This document shows positions 1 to 9,210 of a DNA stretch of 64,000 bases, in pieces. Both the position numbers and the translations under genes were made by a program. The notes under the pieces are model-generated. The model made no database searches. It was not told the DNA's origin and worked only from the letters and a program-made list of their open reading frames with translations. This stretch comes from JBPRGG01 sp051418075 (lineage in GTDB: Bacteria; Bacteroidota; Bacteroidia; Cytophagales; Cyclobacteriaceae): assembly GCA_051418075.1 (NCBI GenBank), contig JBPRGG010000025.1, positions 1 to 64,000 of the forward strand, given 5' to 3'. Every line of letters starts with the position of its first letter. Position 1 is the first letter of the stretch.

Positions 1-1773
1 CAGGGGGATATTATCCATGTCAATATCCACATTTTTATTTTTCTTGATCATCTTGAGGGCATCCTTGATGATGGTGAGTGTTTTCAGACCCAGGAAATCC
101 ATTTTGAGCATCCCTGCATCTTCGATTACCTTGCCATCAAACTGGGTTACCAACAGGTTGGAATCCTTGGAGGTGGATACCGGGATGTATTCGGTCAGGT
201 CATCCGGGGCGATAATTACACCGGCTGCATGAATCCCGGAATTACGGACTGATCCTTCCAGCTTTTCAGCCATTTGAAGTACCTGGGCTCTTTTGTCATT
301 ACCTTTTCGGATGTCATTCAGTTCTTTTACTTCCTGGTAGGCTTTGGTCAGCGTGGTGCCTGGTTTGTCAGGCACCAGTTTGGCTAGCAAATTTGCTTCG
401 GATAGGGGCAATTCGGTCACCCGGGCTACGTCTTTTATGGCCATTTTAGCGGCCATAGTACCGTAGGTAATGATCTGCGCCACCTGGTTATAGCCATACT
501 TGTCTACTACATAATCAATTACTTTTTGTCTGCCTTCATCATCAAAATCTGTATCAATATCAGGCATGGAGATCCTCTCCGGATTAAGGAAACGCTCAAA
601 CAGCAGGTTGTATTTAATCGGATCAATGTTGGTAATATTGATACAAAAAGCCACCACTGAGCCGGCAGCAGAGCCACGCCCCGGTCCCACCAATACCCCC
701 ATATCTTTACCGGCGTTGATAAAATCAGCGGTAATCAGGAAGTAGCCGGCAAATCCCATATCCTTGATGATCTTCAGCTCATGATTTATCCTTTCTTCGA
801 TTTCCAGGGTCAGTACCTTGTATTTCTTTTTAGCCCCGGCAAAAGTCAGGTGGGTGAGGTAATCATCGGCATCTTTAAACTCGGGTGGAATGGGGAAGTT
901 AGGTAACAGGATATCCCTTTTCAGCTGAGGTGTATTGATCTTGTCTACGATCTCACCTGTGTAATCAATGGCTTGGGGCAGGTCATGGAAAAGCTGACTC
1001 ATTTCCCGGGTATTCTTGAAGTAAAACTGATCATTGTGAAAACCAAATCTTTTACCTTTGCCTTCTCCAATCTCTGTACTTTGATACTCACCGGTATTCA
1101 CACATAGCAATATGTCGTGAGCATTGTAATCTTCCTGGTCCACGTAATGGGAGTCATTGGAGGCAATGATCTTTACATTGTATTTTTTGGCAAACTTTAG
1201 TAAGACCTGGTTCACCAGCTCCTGTTCTTCCATGTTATGCCGCTGCAGTTCCACATAATAATCTTCTCCAAACAGGTCGAGCCACCATTTGAACAGCTCT
1301 TCCGCCTTTTCTTCCCCCTGTGAAAGTATGGCCTGCGGGACTTCTGCCCCTATGCAACAGGTAGTAGCAATCAACCCTTCATGGTATTTTAGCACTAATT
1401 CCTTATCGATCCGGGGCCATTTGCTGTAAAGTCCTTCAATATAGCCCAGGGAACAAAGCTTGGACAGGTTCTTGTAACCCTGCTCATTTTTAGCCAGCAT
1501 CAGCTGATGATATCGTACATCTTTATTTTCTTTGTTGAAGGTTTTGCGGTGCCGGTCTTTTACCACATAGAATTCACAACCCACAATGGGTTTTACCCCC
1601 GTTTTATTAGCCTCTGCCACAAACTTAAAAGCCCCGAACATGTTGCCATGGTCGGTTAAGGCCACTGCCTTCATATTATCTGCCTGAGCCTTTTTCATAA
1701 GTTGGGCGATGTTGGCTGCTCCGTCCAACAGAGAAAACTGGGTATGAACGTGAAGGTGCGAAAATTCCGGCAT
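1..1773 (-). CDS. dnaE: DNA polymerase III alpha subunit, N-terminal 591 residues (partial)
   Basis: This is the replicative polymerase subunit that extends DNA chains at the fork. The reading frame is open from the ATG at 1773 to the window edge, 591 codons, about half the usual length of roughly 1200 residues. The N-terminal PHP domain starts with HLHVHTQFSLLDG (residues 6-18) followed by a DHG metal-binding motif near residue 43. The polymerase catalytic aspartates lie in PDIDTDF (D405 and D407), and a third conserved acidic residue is in KMDFLGL (D559). The GPGRGSAAGS motif typical of bacterial C-family polymerases is also present. The gene is cut by the window edge, not by mutation. Its start faces the sulfatase gene divergently across 402 bp. 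The identification is secure; only dnaE versus polC could be asked, and the absence of an inserted exonuclease domain supports DnaE. Confidence 0.97.
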   Translation of the reverse strand, partial: MPEFSHLHVHTQFSLLDGAANIAQLMKKAQADNMKAVALTDHGNMFGAFKFVAEANKTGVKPIVGCEFYVVKDRHRKTFNKENKDVRYHQLMLAKNEQGYKNLSKLCSLGYIEGLYSKWPRIDKELVLKYHEGLIATTCCIGAEVPQAILSQGEEKAEELFKWWLDLFGEDYYVELQRHNMEEQELVNQVLLKFAKKYNVKIIASNDSHYVDQEDYNAHDILLCVNTGEYQSTEIGEGKGKRFGFHNDQFYFKNTREMSQLFHDLPQAIDYTGEIVDKINTPQLKRDILLPNFPIPPEFKDADDYLTHLTFAGAKKKYKVLTLEIEERINHELKIIKDMGFAGYFLITADFINAGKDMGVLVGPGRGSAAGSVVAFCINITNIDPIKYNLLFERFLNPERISMPDIDTDFDDEGRQKVIDYVVDKYGYNQVAQIITYGTMAAKMAIKDVARVTELPLSEANLLAKLVPDKPGTTLTKAYQEVKELNDIRKGNDKRAQVLQMAEKLEGSVRNSGIHAAGVIIAPDDLTEYIPVSTSKDSNLLVTQFDGKVIEDAGMLKMDFLGLKTLTIIKDALKMIKKNKNVDIDMDNIPL

Positions 1774-2175
1774 TTGAGGATGAGTTTGGGTTAAAAGGTC
1801 CAAATATACAAATGAATGAGACCAAGTCGATTATTTATAGCAAGATTTTGGTAAAAAATCAGTTTTCCGAATAAATCCTGCAGCTGGCTTTTCACACCCC
1901 AAAAAAGCTAAATAATAACTATTGTAATGCGGGTTTACAGGATAAACATAGTTTATAATTACTTTTGGAGCTGATTTTATGATGAAGGTGAGGTGAGCAA
2001 TTCCTACCATCGGGTTTTTCAATCATAATACGATATTAATTTTGGCATTAATTCATAAAGGTGTATCCTTAGCCCGTTTGGAAGATAAGGTAAAGAATCA
2101 GAAACATTTTAGCCCCTTTCCCTGAACCTTTATACCGTTTTTTATATATTTATCCTGTACGTTTTTCAGACACTT
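1774..2175. other. Divergent intergenic region between dnaE and the sulfatase gene
   Basis: This 402-bp AT-rich stretch separates two divergent genes and must carry both promoters. A 63-codon minus-strand frame at 1831-2022 has no recognisable motif and is considered chance. I saw no strong hairpin, repeat or RNA gene. Confidence 0.5.
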
Positions 2176-3966
2176 ATGAGGTATATAATTTTCATTTTCC
2201 TGGTATTTATCGGATGTACTTCTGGTAACAATTTCAGCCCCCCCAATGTCATCCTGATCCTGACCGACGATCAGGGCTATGGAGATATCGGTGCCCATGG
2301 TAATCCCTGGATCCAAACTCCTCACCTGGACCGCCTGTACAGCCAATCGGTTCGTTTTACTGATTTTCATGTGGGAACTACCTGTGCCCCCACCCGTTCC
2401 GGGTTGCTTACCGGAAAAAACTGTAACAGGGTAGGGGTATGGCATACCATCAATGGCCGCTCCTTGCTTCCCAATGAAGAAGTTACCCTGGCAGAAGTCT
2501 TTAAAAATAATGGCTACAGGACAGCTATTTTTGGTAAGTGGCACCTGGGAGATAATTATCCTTTCCGGCCCCAGGACCAGGGGTTTGAGGAAGTGCTGAT
2601 CCATGGGGGAGGTGGAGTAGGGCAAACCCCGGATTACTGGAACAACGATTATTTTGATGATACTTACTTTCACAATGGGCAGCCCCGGAAGTTTGAAGGG
2701 TATTGCACTGATGTGTGGTTTGATCAGGCCCAACAGTTTATTCAGGAAAACCAGGAACAGCCTTTTTTCTGTTATATTTCCACCAATGCACCACATGGCC
2801 CCTACCATATCATGCAGGAATATATCGATCTGTATAAAGATCATGACAGCATTCCCAATCCTAATTTCTACGGTATGATCACCCATCTGGATCAGAGAAT
2901 AGGAGACCTGGAGCAACAACTGGAACGATTAGGTTTGAAAGAAAATACCATCCTGGTCTTTGCTACAGATAACGGTACTTCTTCCGGGGCTGATCTGGAT
3001 CAGCAGGGTTATGTAAAGAAGGGATTTAATGCAGGTATGCGGGGTAAAAAGGGATCAGAGTATGAAGGTGGTCACCGGGTGCCTTTATTCATTCGATGGC
3101 CTGAAACAGGTATAGATGGAGGCGTGGATATTACCACCCTGACCAGTTATACCGACCTGATGCCAACCTTGATGGATTTATGTCAGCTGAATAGGAATTC
3201 CACTCTGGATTTTGACGGTCAAAGTTTATTACCCCTGATCCGGGGAAAAACCGAACAATGGCCTGACCGGGTGATCATCACGGATACCCAGCGCAAGGAA
3301 TTCCTGGAAAAAGGTAAAAATTCGGCGGTGATGACTCAGCAATGGCGATTGATAAAAGGAATGGAACTGTATGATATGGAAAATGATCCGGGGCAAACCA
3401 GGAATGTGGCACAACAACATCCTGAAGTAGTGGAAAGCCTGAACCAGGCCTACCAGGAATGGTGGGAAAAAATATCGGTCTCAGCCGATCAGTATATCCG
3501 GATCGTAGTTGGTGATTCTGCCGCCAATCCGGCAGACCTGACGGTGCATGATGTACATACAGAAGCAGGATATCCGGCCTGGAATCAGGAAATGGTACGG
3601 TTAGGTCAGGGAGCCAACGGATTCTGGGCACTTCGGGTGAAAAAACCGGGAACCTACAAAATTTCACTCCACCGCTGGCCCCGTGAAGCCGGAGTTTCTC
3701 TGAATCAGGCAGTTCCTCCCGGGCAGGAGGTGCCTGGTGGCACCGCTTATTCAGCCGGTAAGGTACTGAATATCAGTCAGGGACATATTTCCATTCAGGG
3801 ATTAACCCTGGAAAAAGACATAAAGGAGAACACAGCCGGATTAGATTTTGAAATAGATCTTGCCGCAGGTGATCACCAACTCAAAACCTGGTTTGTAGAT
3901 GGAAATGGTAAGGAAATACCGGCTTTTTATGTATATGTGGAAAAAATATCTGATCAATCTTTATAA
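2176..3966 (+). CDS. Lipoprotein sulfatase (S1 family, arylsulfatase-like)
   Basis: The protein hydrolyses sulfate esters, most likely on sulfated glycans, at the cell surface or in the periplasm. A short signal peptide ends in a lipobox (VFIGC, Cys14), predicting a lipoprotein. The sulfatase signature CAPTRSGLLTG begins at Cys70; this Cys is the residue converted to formylglycine by a maturase in the family. DDQGYGDIG (residues 31-39) supplies the metal-binding Asp pair, and GKWHLG and ATDNG motifs follow in order. After the catalytic domain (about residues 22-440) there is a further region of roughly 130 residues, possibly a small beta-sandwich. Two bases separate it from the next gene, so it heads a three-gene operon. 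No sulfatase-maturating enzyme gene is in the window. The substrate cannot be read from sequence. Confidence 0.93.
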   Translation: MRYIIFIFLVFIGCTSGNNFSPPNVILILTDDQGYGDIGAHGNPWIQTPHLDRLYSQSVRFTDFHVGTTCAPTRSGLLTGKNCNRVGVWHTINGRSLLPNEEVTLAEVFKNNGYRTAIFGKWHLGDNYPFRPQDQGFEEVLIHGGGGVGQTPDYWNNDYFDDTYFHNGQPRKFEGYCTDVWFDQAQQFIQENQEQPFFCYISTNAPHGPYHIMQEYIDLYKDHDSIPNPNFYGMITHLDQRIGDLEQQLERLGLKENTILVFATDNGTSSGADLDQQGYVKKGFNAGMRGKKGSEYEGGHRVPLFIRWPETGIDGGVDITTLTSYTDLMPTLMDLCQLNRNSTLDFDGQSLLPLIRGKTEQWPDRVIITDTQRKEFLEKGKNSAVMTQQWRLIKGMELYDMENDPGQTRNVAQQHPEVVESLNQAYQEWWEKISVSADQYIRIVVGDSAANPADLTVHDVHTEAGYPAWNQEMVRLGQGANGFWALRVKKPGTYKISLHRWPREAGVSLNQAVPPGQEVPGGTAYSAGKVLNISQGHISIQGLTLEKDIKENTAGLDFEIDLAAGDHQLKTWFVDGNGKEIPAFYVYVEKISDQSL

Positions 3967-3968
3967 AT

Positions 3969-5054
3969 ATGAAAAGTATTACCTTATTATTAGTGTCTTT
4001 AATGACAATTTCAAATATAATGGCCCAGCAAAACGATACATTTAAATTGGCCATTGCTGGATTAAAGCATGGACATGTCAATGGTTTTCTTAACCAACTT
4101 GTCAATCGCCAGGACGTGGATCTGGTAGGAATTTATGAAAAGGATAAGGATCTGGCCCAAAGAATTGCCCAAAGGTTTGAATTGTCTCCGGATATCTTTT
4201 ATACTGACCTTAACCAGCTACTCAACCGAAATAAGCCGGAGGCAGTAGCCATCTTTTCCAGCACATTTGATCACCTGGAGATTGTGGAGGCCTGTGCCCG
4301 ACAAAAGGTGGATGTAATGATGGAAAAACCTATGGCTGTAAACCTGGACCAGGCTCAGCAAATGGTGAAATTGGCTGATCAATCAGATATTGAGTTGGTA
4401 GTGAATTATGAAACTACCTGGTATCCTACTAATTTTGATGCCCGGAAAGTGACAGAAGAGAAAACATATGGACCAGTAAATAAAATTGTGGTGCACTCAG
4501 GCCATCAGGGACCTAAAGAAATTGGAGTAGGTCCGGATTTTCTGGAGTGGCTGACTGATCCCGTCTTGAATGGGGGAGGAGCCATCATGGATTTCGGTTG
4601 CTATGGGGCCAACCTGATTACCTGGTTGATGAATAACCAGGAACCTGAGGCGGTTTTAGCAGTAACCCAGCAGTTCAAGCCGGATGTATATCCTGAAGTG
4701 GATGATGAAGCTACCATTATTTTAACTTATCCCCAGGCTCAGGGCATCATTCAGGCTTCCTGGAACTGGCCTGTCAACCGAAAGGATATGGAGATTTATT
4801 ACAAAAATGGTTATTACATGGCTGATAACCGGTTTGAATACCGTCATAAACCTTCCAGGGGTGAACAAGTCAATGGAAGGTTAGCCCTGAATGAGCTGCA
4901 ATATCAGGATCCGGTGACCTACTTATGGGATGTAGTGAGGGGGAAAATTACCAATCATGGATTATCCGGTCCTGAAAATAACCTGATCGTTATGAAAATA
5001 CTGGATGCAGCCAAACGTTCAGCCGAGTCAGGTCAGAAAATTATTTTAAAATAG
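3969..5054 (+). CDS. Exported Gfo/Idh/MocA-family oxidoreductase
   Basis: This is an NAD(P)-dependent sugar oxidoreductase-like protein with a cleavable signal peptide (residues 1-19, ending IMAQ). The Rossmann domain begins KLAIAGLKHGH, in which the usual glycine-rich GxGxxG is altered to GLKHGH. The family's catalytic Lys motif EKPMAV is at residues 119-124, and the substrate domain follows from about residue 135. Export of a cofactor-dependent enzyme is unusual but known in Bacteroidota, where periplasmic members exist with tightly held cofactor. It lies between the sulfatase and a glycosidase-like lipoprotein with gaps of 2 and 1 bp, so it probably acts on the same carbohydrate. The exact reaction is unknown. 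Confidence 0.88.
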   Translation: MKSITLLLVSLMTISNIMAQQNDTFKLAIAGLKHGHVNGFLNQLVNRQDVDLVGIYEKDKDLAQRIAQRFELSPDIFYTDLNQLLNRNKPEAVAIFSSTFDHLEIVEACARQKVDVMMEKPMAVNLDQAQQMVKLADQSDIELVVNYETTWYPTNFDARKVTEEKTYGPVNKIVVHSGHQGPKEIGVGPDFLEWLTDPVLNGGGAIMDFGCYGANLITWLMNNQEPEAVLAVTQQFKPDVYPEVDDEATIILTYPQAQGIIQASWNWPVNRKDMEIYYKNGYYMADNRFEYRHKPSRGEQVNGRLALNELQYQDPVTYLWDVVRGKITNHGLSGPENNLIVMKILDAAKRSAESGQKIILK

Positions 5055-5055
5055 T

Positions 5056-6933
5056 ATGAATTCAGTGAAAATGATGAATAATTCAATAATGAAATTGTCA
5101 AAGCTTATCTTTGGGCTCTCTTTTTTGGTTGTGGCAGTCACTGCCTGTCAGGAGACCAGAGATCAGAGAAGAACTAGTGATATCCAATATAACCAGGTAA
5201 GAGGCTGGAACATACTTTCCCGTAATGATTCCCTGGCCCATAAGGTGATAGACCGGGCCGGGGAATATGAAATTAACCATCTCCAACTATCTCATCAGGT
5301 CATTATGGACCTGAGGCAGGCTAAAAATCCGGAAGTAGCGCAAAGGGTCAATGATCTAACTGCATCAGCCCATCAGCATGGGATAGAACAGGTTTATGTT
5401 TGGGATCATGCTTTGTATCACCTGGATTATTACCCTGCCGAATTCCGTTCCGGCCCCGATAGTTTGCTTAATCTGGATAATCCTGAATTCTGGCAGTGGA
5501 TCAAGCAGGATTACCGGCAAATGCTGGATCTGTTACCGGATATTGATGGGATCATTCTCACCTTTATTGAAACGGGAGCCCATGTAGAAGATCAGTTTTC
5601 TGCTATTTATCAGACTGAAGAAGAAAAGCTGGCAGCTATGGTAGATACACTGGCTTCCGTCATAATAGATGAAAGAGATTTGGAGCTTTATGTGCGAACC
5701 TTTGTGTATAATCAGGCTGAGCTTTCATCCATGCTGAAGTGCATTAACCTGGTGAAAAATCCAAAGCTGAAGGTAATGACCAAAGAAGCCCCCCACGACT
5801 TCTTTTTGACCCACCCGGTGTCAGAATTTGTAGGTCAGATTAAATTTCCCACTATCATTGAATTTGATGCGGCGCATGAATATAATGGTCAGGGCATCAT
5901 AGCCAGTATGTTTCCGGAAGTACATATGGAACGCTGGAATTATTACAAAAACCTGCCCAATATCATAGGATATGTAGCCAGGACTGACCGGTTTAATAAT
6001 ACCACTATTATTGATAATCCAGCTGAGATCAACCTGTATGCTATTGACCAGGTGGTTAACCAGGCCAGCCCACCTGAACCAGATGCTGTTTTCAACCAGT
6101 TTATACAGCATCAATATGGCATGGAACATATTGAACAAATCAAAAATGCCTTCCAGAAGTCAGCCGAAGCAGTAAAGACTTCTTTTTATACTCTGGGATT
6201 AAATTTAAATTCTCATTCCCGCTTACAATATAATGATCATTCAGGCTATCAACGACATGTTTCAGGAAAGTGGATGGATCAGCCTGTAATTAATATTGAG
6301 CATGATGTAAACAAGTCTTTTCACTACTGGAAAGATATAGTCAATCACCTGGCCCCGGCATCTTATAAAAGGCAAAATGGTACGCAGTTAGCCCGTGAAA
6401 GCCAGTGGGTGCTGGATAGTAGTTGGCTGGAGCCGGTGGAATTGATGGATGAGGAATACCTGGACTATATTTTAACTGAAAAAGCCTACTCAGTACGCCA
6501 AGCCAGTGAGGCTGTTTATTTGATTAACCAGGTCAACTTGCGGGGAGAACCACTTTATGATACCCTTTTACATGTGTTGGAAAGAACTGCCCTGACCACC
6601 CAATTATATGAAGCTACAGCTAAATTATTTTTCGGATACCGGGTCCTGGCCCGGGGCGGAGAATATAACAATGAAAATGTTCAAAGAACTGTGGAACAAG
6701 GCCTGCAGCAAACTTTTGATATTTGTCAAATGATGAAACAATACCCGTATAAAGGCCCTTCCGGACAATATGATTGGGAAGAAGACATCTATCGGGGTTT
6801 GGCTTACTATAATGCAGTAAGATTCCGGCAGGATGATAGCTATCAGGCCGGGTTTTTTCCTCATTTTAGCTTTGGCCGGATGACGCAGGAAGAGAGACAG
6901 GCTATTTGGGAGCAGGCTATGAATAATCAGTAA
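5056..6933 (+). CDS. Unassigned lipoprotein, possibly a TIM-barrel glycosidase-like protein
   Basis: I do not recognise a named family. The N-terminus carries a signal peptide with a lipobox (VAVTAC, Cys31). Translation may begin at 5056 or at the internal Met codon at 5089, which gives a more typical signal peptide of 20 residues (MKLSKLIFG onwards). The central part alternates predicted strands and helices and contains IDGIILTFIETGAHVEDQ and EFDAAHEYNGQG, acidic and aromatic motifs of the kind found in TIM-barrel glycosidases such as alpha-glucuronidase or hexosaminidase relatives. The C-terminal third is helical. It follows the exported Gfo/Idh gene by one base, so the operon pairs a sulfatase, an oxidoreductase and this protein. 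A carbohydrate role is inference from context. Confidence 0.7.
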   Translation: MNSVKMMNNSIMKLSKLIFGLSFLVVAVTACQETRDQRRTSDIQYNQVRGWNILSRNDSLAHKVIDRAGEYEINHLQLSHQVIMDLRQAKNPEVAQRVNDLTASAHQHGIEQVYVWDHALYHLDYYPAEFRSGPDSLLNLDNPEFWQWIKQDYRQMLDLLPDIDGIILTFIETGAHVEDQFSAIYQTEEEKLAAMVDTLASVIIDERDLELYVRTFVYNQAELSSMLKCINLVKNPKLKVMTKEAPHDFFLTHPVSEFVGQIKFPTIIEFDAAHEYNGQGIIASMFPEVHMERWNYYKNLPNIIGYVARTDRFNNTTIIDNPAEINLYAIDQVVNQASPPEPDAVFNQFIQHQYGMEHIEQIKNAFQKSAEAVKTSFYTLGLNLNSHSRLQYNDHSGYQRHVSGKWMDQPVINIEHDVNKSFHYWKDIVNHLAPASYKRQNGTQLARESQWVLDSSWLEPVELMDEEYLDYILTEKAYSVRQASEAVYLINQVNLRGEPLYDTLLHVLERTALTTQLYEATAKLFFGYRVLARGGEYNNENVQRTVEQGLQQTFDICQMMKQYPYKGPSGQYDWEEDIYRGLAYYNAVRFRQDDSYQAGFFPHFSFGRMTQEERQAIWEQAMNNQ

Positions 6934-7160
6934 ATGGTAGGTATTTCATTCCTGATAGTTATATCATAATGTCCATCATATTGCTCAAAGCCAAATATGG
7001 CCTGTACCAATCCGGGAAGCATTTTATTATGTCAAATTGAAGAAATAATTACAATGTCGTAATCATATTATGCAAATACTCTATCAACAAAAAAACATAA
7101 CAGCAGCTAATTCACTGCTGTCACATTTTTATACATCAGACTTTGTGCTTTAATACAATT

Positions 7161-7790
7161 TTAAAACTCCCTGACTCTGTTATCTTTTCTCTTTGCATTT
7201 TCCCGTTCCAGTTTAAGCCTCAAGATCTCTATTTCCTGATCTATCAAAATCAGATCTCTTTCTGCCTCTTTCCTCCTGATTTCTTTCTCTGATTCCAGGT
7301 ATTCTATCTTTTTTATTACCGCAGTGCGATCCATTTGTTGGTTAGACTGGGTTTTGGCAGGAATTTGATTGCCGGCCTGATCCAATATATCTCTTGGACC
7401 TTTGTCAATCTGAGGCCTGCTGGGTTTTTTCCGTTTGCCCAATTCATGAAAATAGAGATTCAGATTGAACTCGTAATCATTCGGTACAAATTTGGAATAC
7501 CGGGGATAATGATAATAAAATTCCCGGTCGGAAAACTCTGCAATCACCAATTGTTGGGTTTGGTCCAGACTGAATTGGTCCATTGGTAAAAAAAATGAAT
7601 CCTTGTGAGGCTTGTCATTTTCATACAGTTGGAAATCTACATATTTTGCCTTGGGTTGACCCGGTTGAAAAATTAAATCCTTTACTCTTCCCAGGGTTGC
7701 GCCTTTCATCACCAGTTTCCAGCCCAAAATATCAGGATCATCCCGATGGATCTTATATTTATTGTTCTTTTTTAATCTGCTTAACTTCAT
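7161..7790 (-). CDS. PRC-barrel-like protein with C-terminal coiled coil
   Basis: The first 110 residues resemble a PRC-barrel (photosynthetic reaction centre H-subunit-type beta barrel): a DILGWKL entry, GATLGRVKDLIF and a YVDFQL strand are typical. From about residue 150 to 209 the sequence is strongly charged and heptad-like (many E, K, R and I/L), predicting a coiled coil. No signal peptide or membrane segment is seen, so it is likely cytoplasmic. PRC-barrel proteins in non-photosynthetic bacteria are often stress or RNA-processing related; nothing here decides this. It stands alone, flanked by 227 and 164 bp of non-coding sequence. Confidence 0.7.
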   Translation of the reverse strand: MKLSRLKKNNKYKIHRDDPDILGWKLVMKGATLGRVKDLIFQPGQPKAKYVDFQLYENDKPHKDSFFLPMDQFSLDQTQQLVIAEFSDREFYYHYPRYSKFVPNDYEFNLNLYFHELGKRKKPSRPQIDKGPRDILDQAGNQIPAKTQSNQQMDRTAVIKKIEYLESEKEIRRKEAERDLILIDQEIEILRLKLERENAKRKDNRVREF

Positions 7791-7954
7791 GATTTATACA
7801 TTTAGTTGAAAAAATTGATAAAGCACTTTATCAGCGCTTTTTCCTTTATAACAAAAAGATCGTGCCAATATGTTTAAAATAGCCAGGGAAATACTTTTTG
7901 AAATCGCGCTGTTGTAATTTTTCCCCAAAATGAGGAAAAATTAAACAAATTAAT

Positions 7955-9046
7955 TTATTCCTTTTTAGCATCCTCTATTCCCTCCTCTATGGTTTGGGTT
8001 TCCGCTGCTTTGGTGGATGAATCTGCCGGCTTGATATCCTGCTCTTTCATTAAATCAGGATCAAAGCTTAAATGGATCATGATAGGAAAATGATCGGATC
8101 CAATGGAAGGCAAACGGCTTAATTGTACCAAACGAAAATGAGCCGAATAAAAAACATGGTCCAGAGGCCATCTTAGAAAAGGTATTTCTGCATGATATGT
8201 GTTATAAAAACCCCTTCCTATCCTGGGGTCAAGCAATCCGCTTACCTTCAGGAACAAACGGGTGGTAGCTGACCAGGCCACATCATTAAAATCTCCCGCT
8301 ACAATCACCGGGTTTTCCGCATCGGCCACACGATTGGCCACGATCATGATCTCACCGTCTCTTTTTCGGGAATCCTCATCCTCACCAGGCACCGGAGGTT
8401 TGGGGTGTACCGCAAAAAAATCTATCATCTGTCCCGAAGGAAGCCTGAATAAGGTGCGAATAGAAGGGATATCCTGGTCCAGCCAGTATTTCACCTGTGA
8501 ATCAGACAAAGGAAATTTACTGTAAAGGTGCATGCCATACGTATTATCTTTTGGAATTTGGACCTGGTAAGGATATGAATTATGGATCACCGCCAATGCT
8601 TCACCCCAGTTTTTATCTGTCTCCAGGGTTAAAAGCAGGTCGGGATCATTTTTATTGACCATATCTATGAATTGATTATAAGCTGTATTTTTCATCAGTA
8701 CATTGGATACCAGAATTTTCAGCTCCGCACCTGCTTCTGGTTGAGAGGTAGCTGCAAGCGCATCCTTTTTTGCCAGAAAAGTATAAGGCCAGATGTTTAT
8801 CAATTGATAAATGATAATTGCTACAAGAATTATCAGAAGAATTTTTCCCCGTTTTCTGTGGCGGTAATCAAATATTAAGAAGACGATAAAAATGATAAGT
8901 GTCAGAATGACTATCTGAACCCGGGGAAAGTCAAATATTCGTACAATCCAATATTCACTGGTTAGTAATGGGATCAACGTGGCCACAATGATTACTATGG
9001 CCAATGTTCTTATTAAATATATATGGATGTTTTTCAATGATTTCAT
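7955..9046 (-). CDS. Membrane-anchored endonuclease/exonuclease/phosphatase (EEP) family protein
   Basis: Three hydrophobic segments occupy residues 10-100, then an EEP catalytic domain of about 230 residues follows. The sequence shows an LVSNV first strand, LLTLETD, a VAGDFNDVAWS motif with the metal and catalytic Asp/Asn, and a terminal SDHFPIMIHL motif with the catalytic His. The arrangement matches the vancomycin-resistance-associated VanX-neighbour/YafD type of membrane EEP proteins common in bacteria. The catalytic domain would face the periplasm. A hydrophilic tail of about 35 residues rich in E, K and D ends the protein. The substrate is not known; phosphodiester or phosphomonoester hydrolysis is the family reaction. 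It is divergent from acnA across 164 bp. Confidence 0.85.
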   Translation of the reverse strand: MKSLKNIHIYLIRTLAIVIIVATLIPLLTSEYWIVRIFDFPRVQIVILTLIIFIVFLIFDYRHRKRGKILLIILVAIIIYQLINIWPYTFLAKKDALAATSQPEAGAELKILVSNVLMKNTAYNQFIDMVNKNDPDLLLTLETDKNWGEALAVIHNSYPYQVQIPKDNTYGMHLYSKFPLSDSQVKYWLDQDIPSIRTLFRLPSGQMIDFFAVHPKPPVPGEDEDSRKRDGEIMIVANRVADAENPVIVAGDFNDVAWSATTRLFLKVSGLLDPRIGRGFYNTYHAEIPFLRWPLDHVFYSAHFRLVQLSRLPSIGSDHFPIMIHLSFDPDLMKEQDIKPADSSTKAAETQTIEEGIEDAKKE

Positions 9047-9210
9047 TGGTCTGCCCCGGCAAAATTAGCTTCTTATTCAGTTACATAGTTAAAAAGAAGC
9101 ATAATAAGTTAGTGTTTAATTCCTGCTGACAAGAATTTTAACAATAAGGAAAACATGCCAATCTATTCTTTAGTTGTGTAACATATACCTGAAATCGATT
9201 AAATTAAATT

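Noticed and set aside
1831..2022. 63-codon minus-strand frame in the dnaE-sulfatase gap
   Set aside because: No recognisable motif, no signal peptide, AT-rich composition and it overlaps the expected promoter region.
2098..2919. 273-codon minus-strand frame opposite the sulfatase
   Set aside because: It is the antisense of a clear sulfatase gene with its Cys signature; its translation has no family features.
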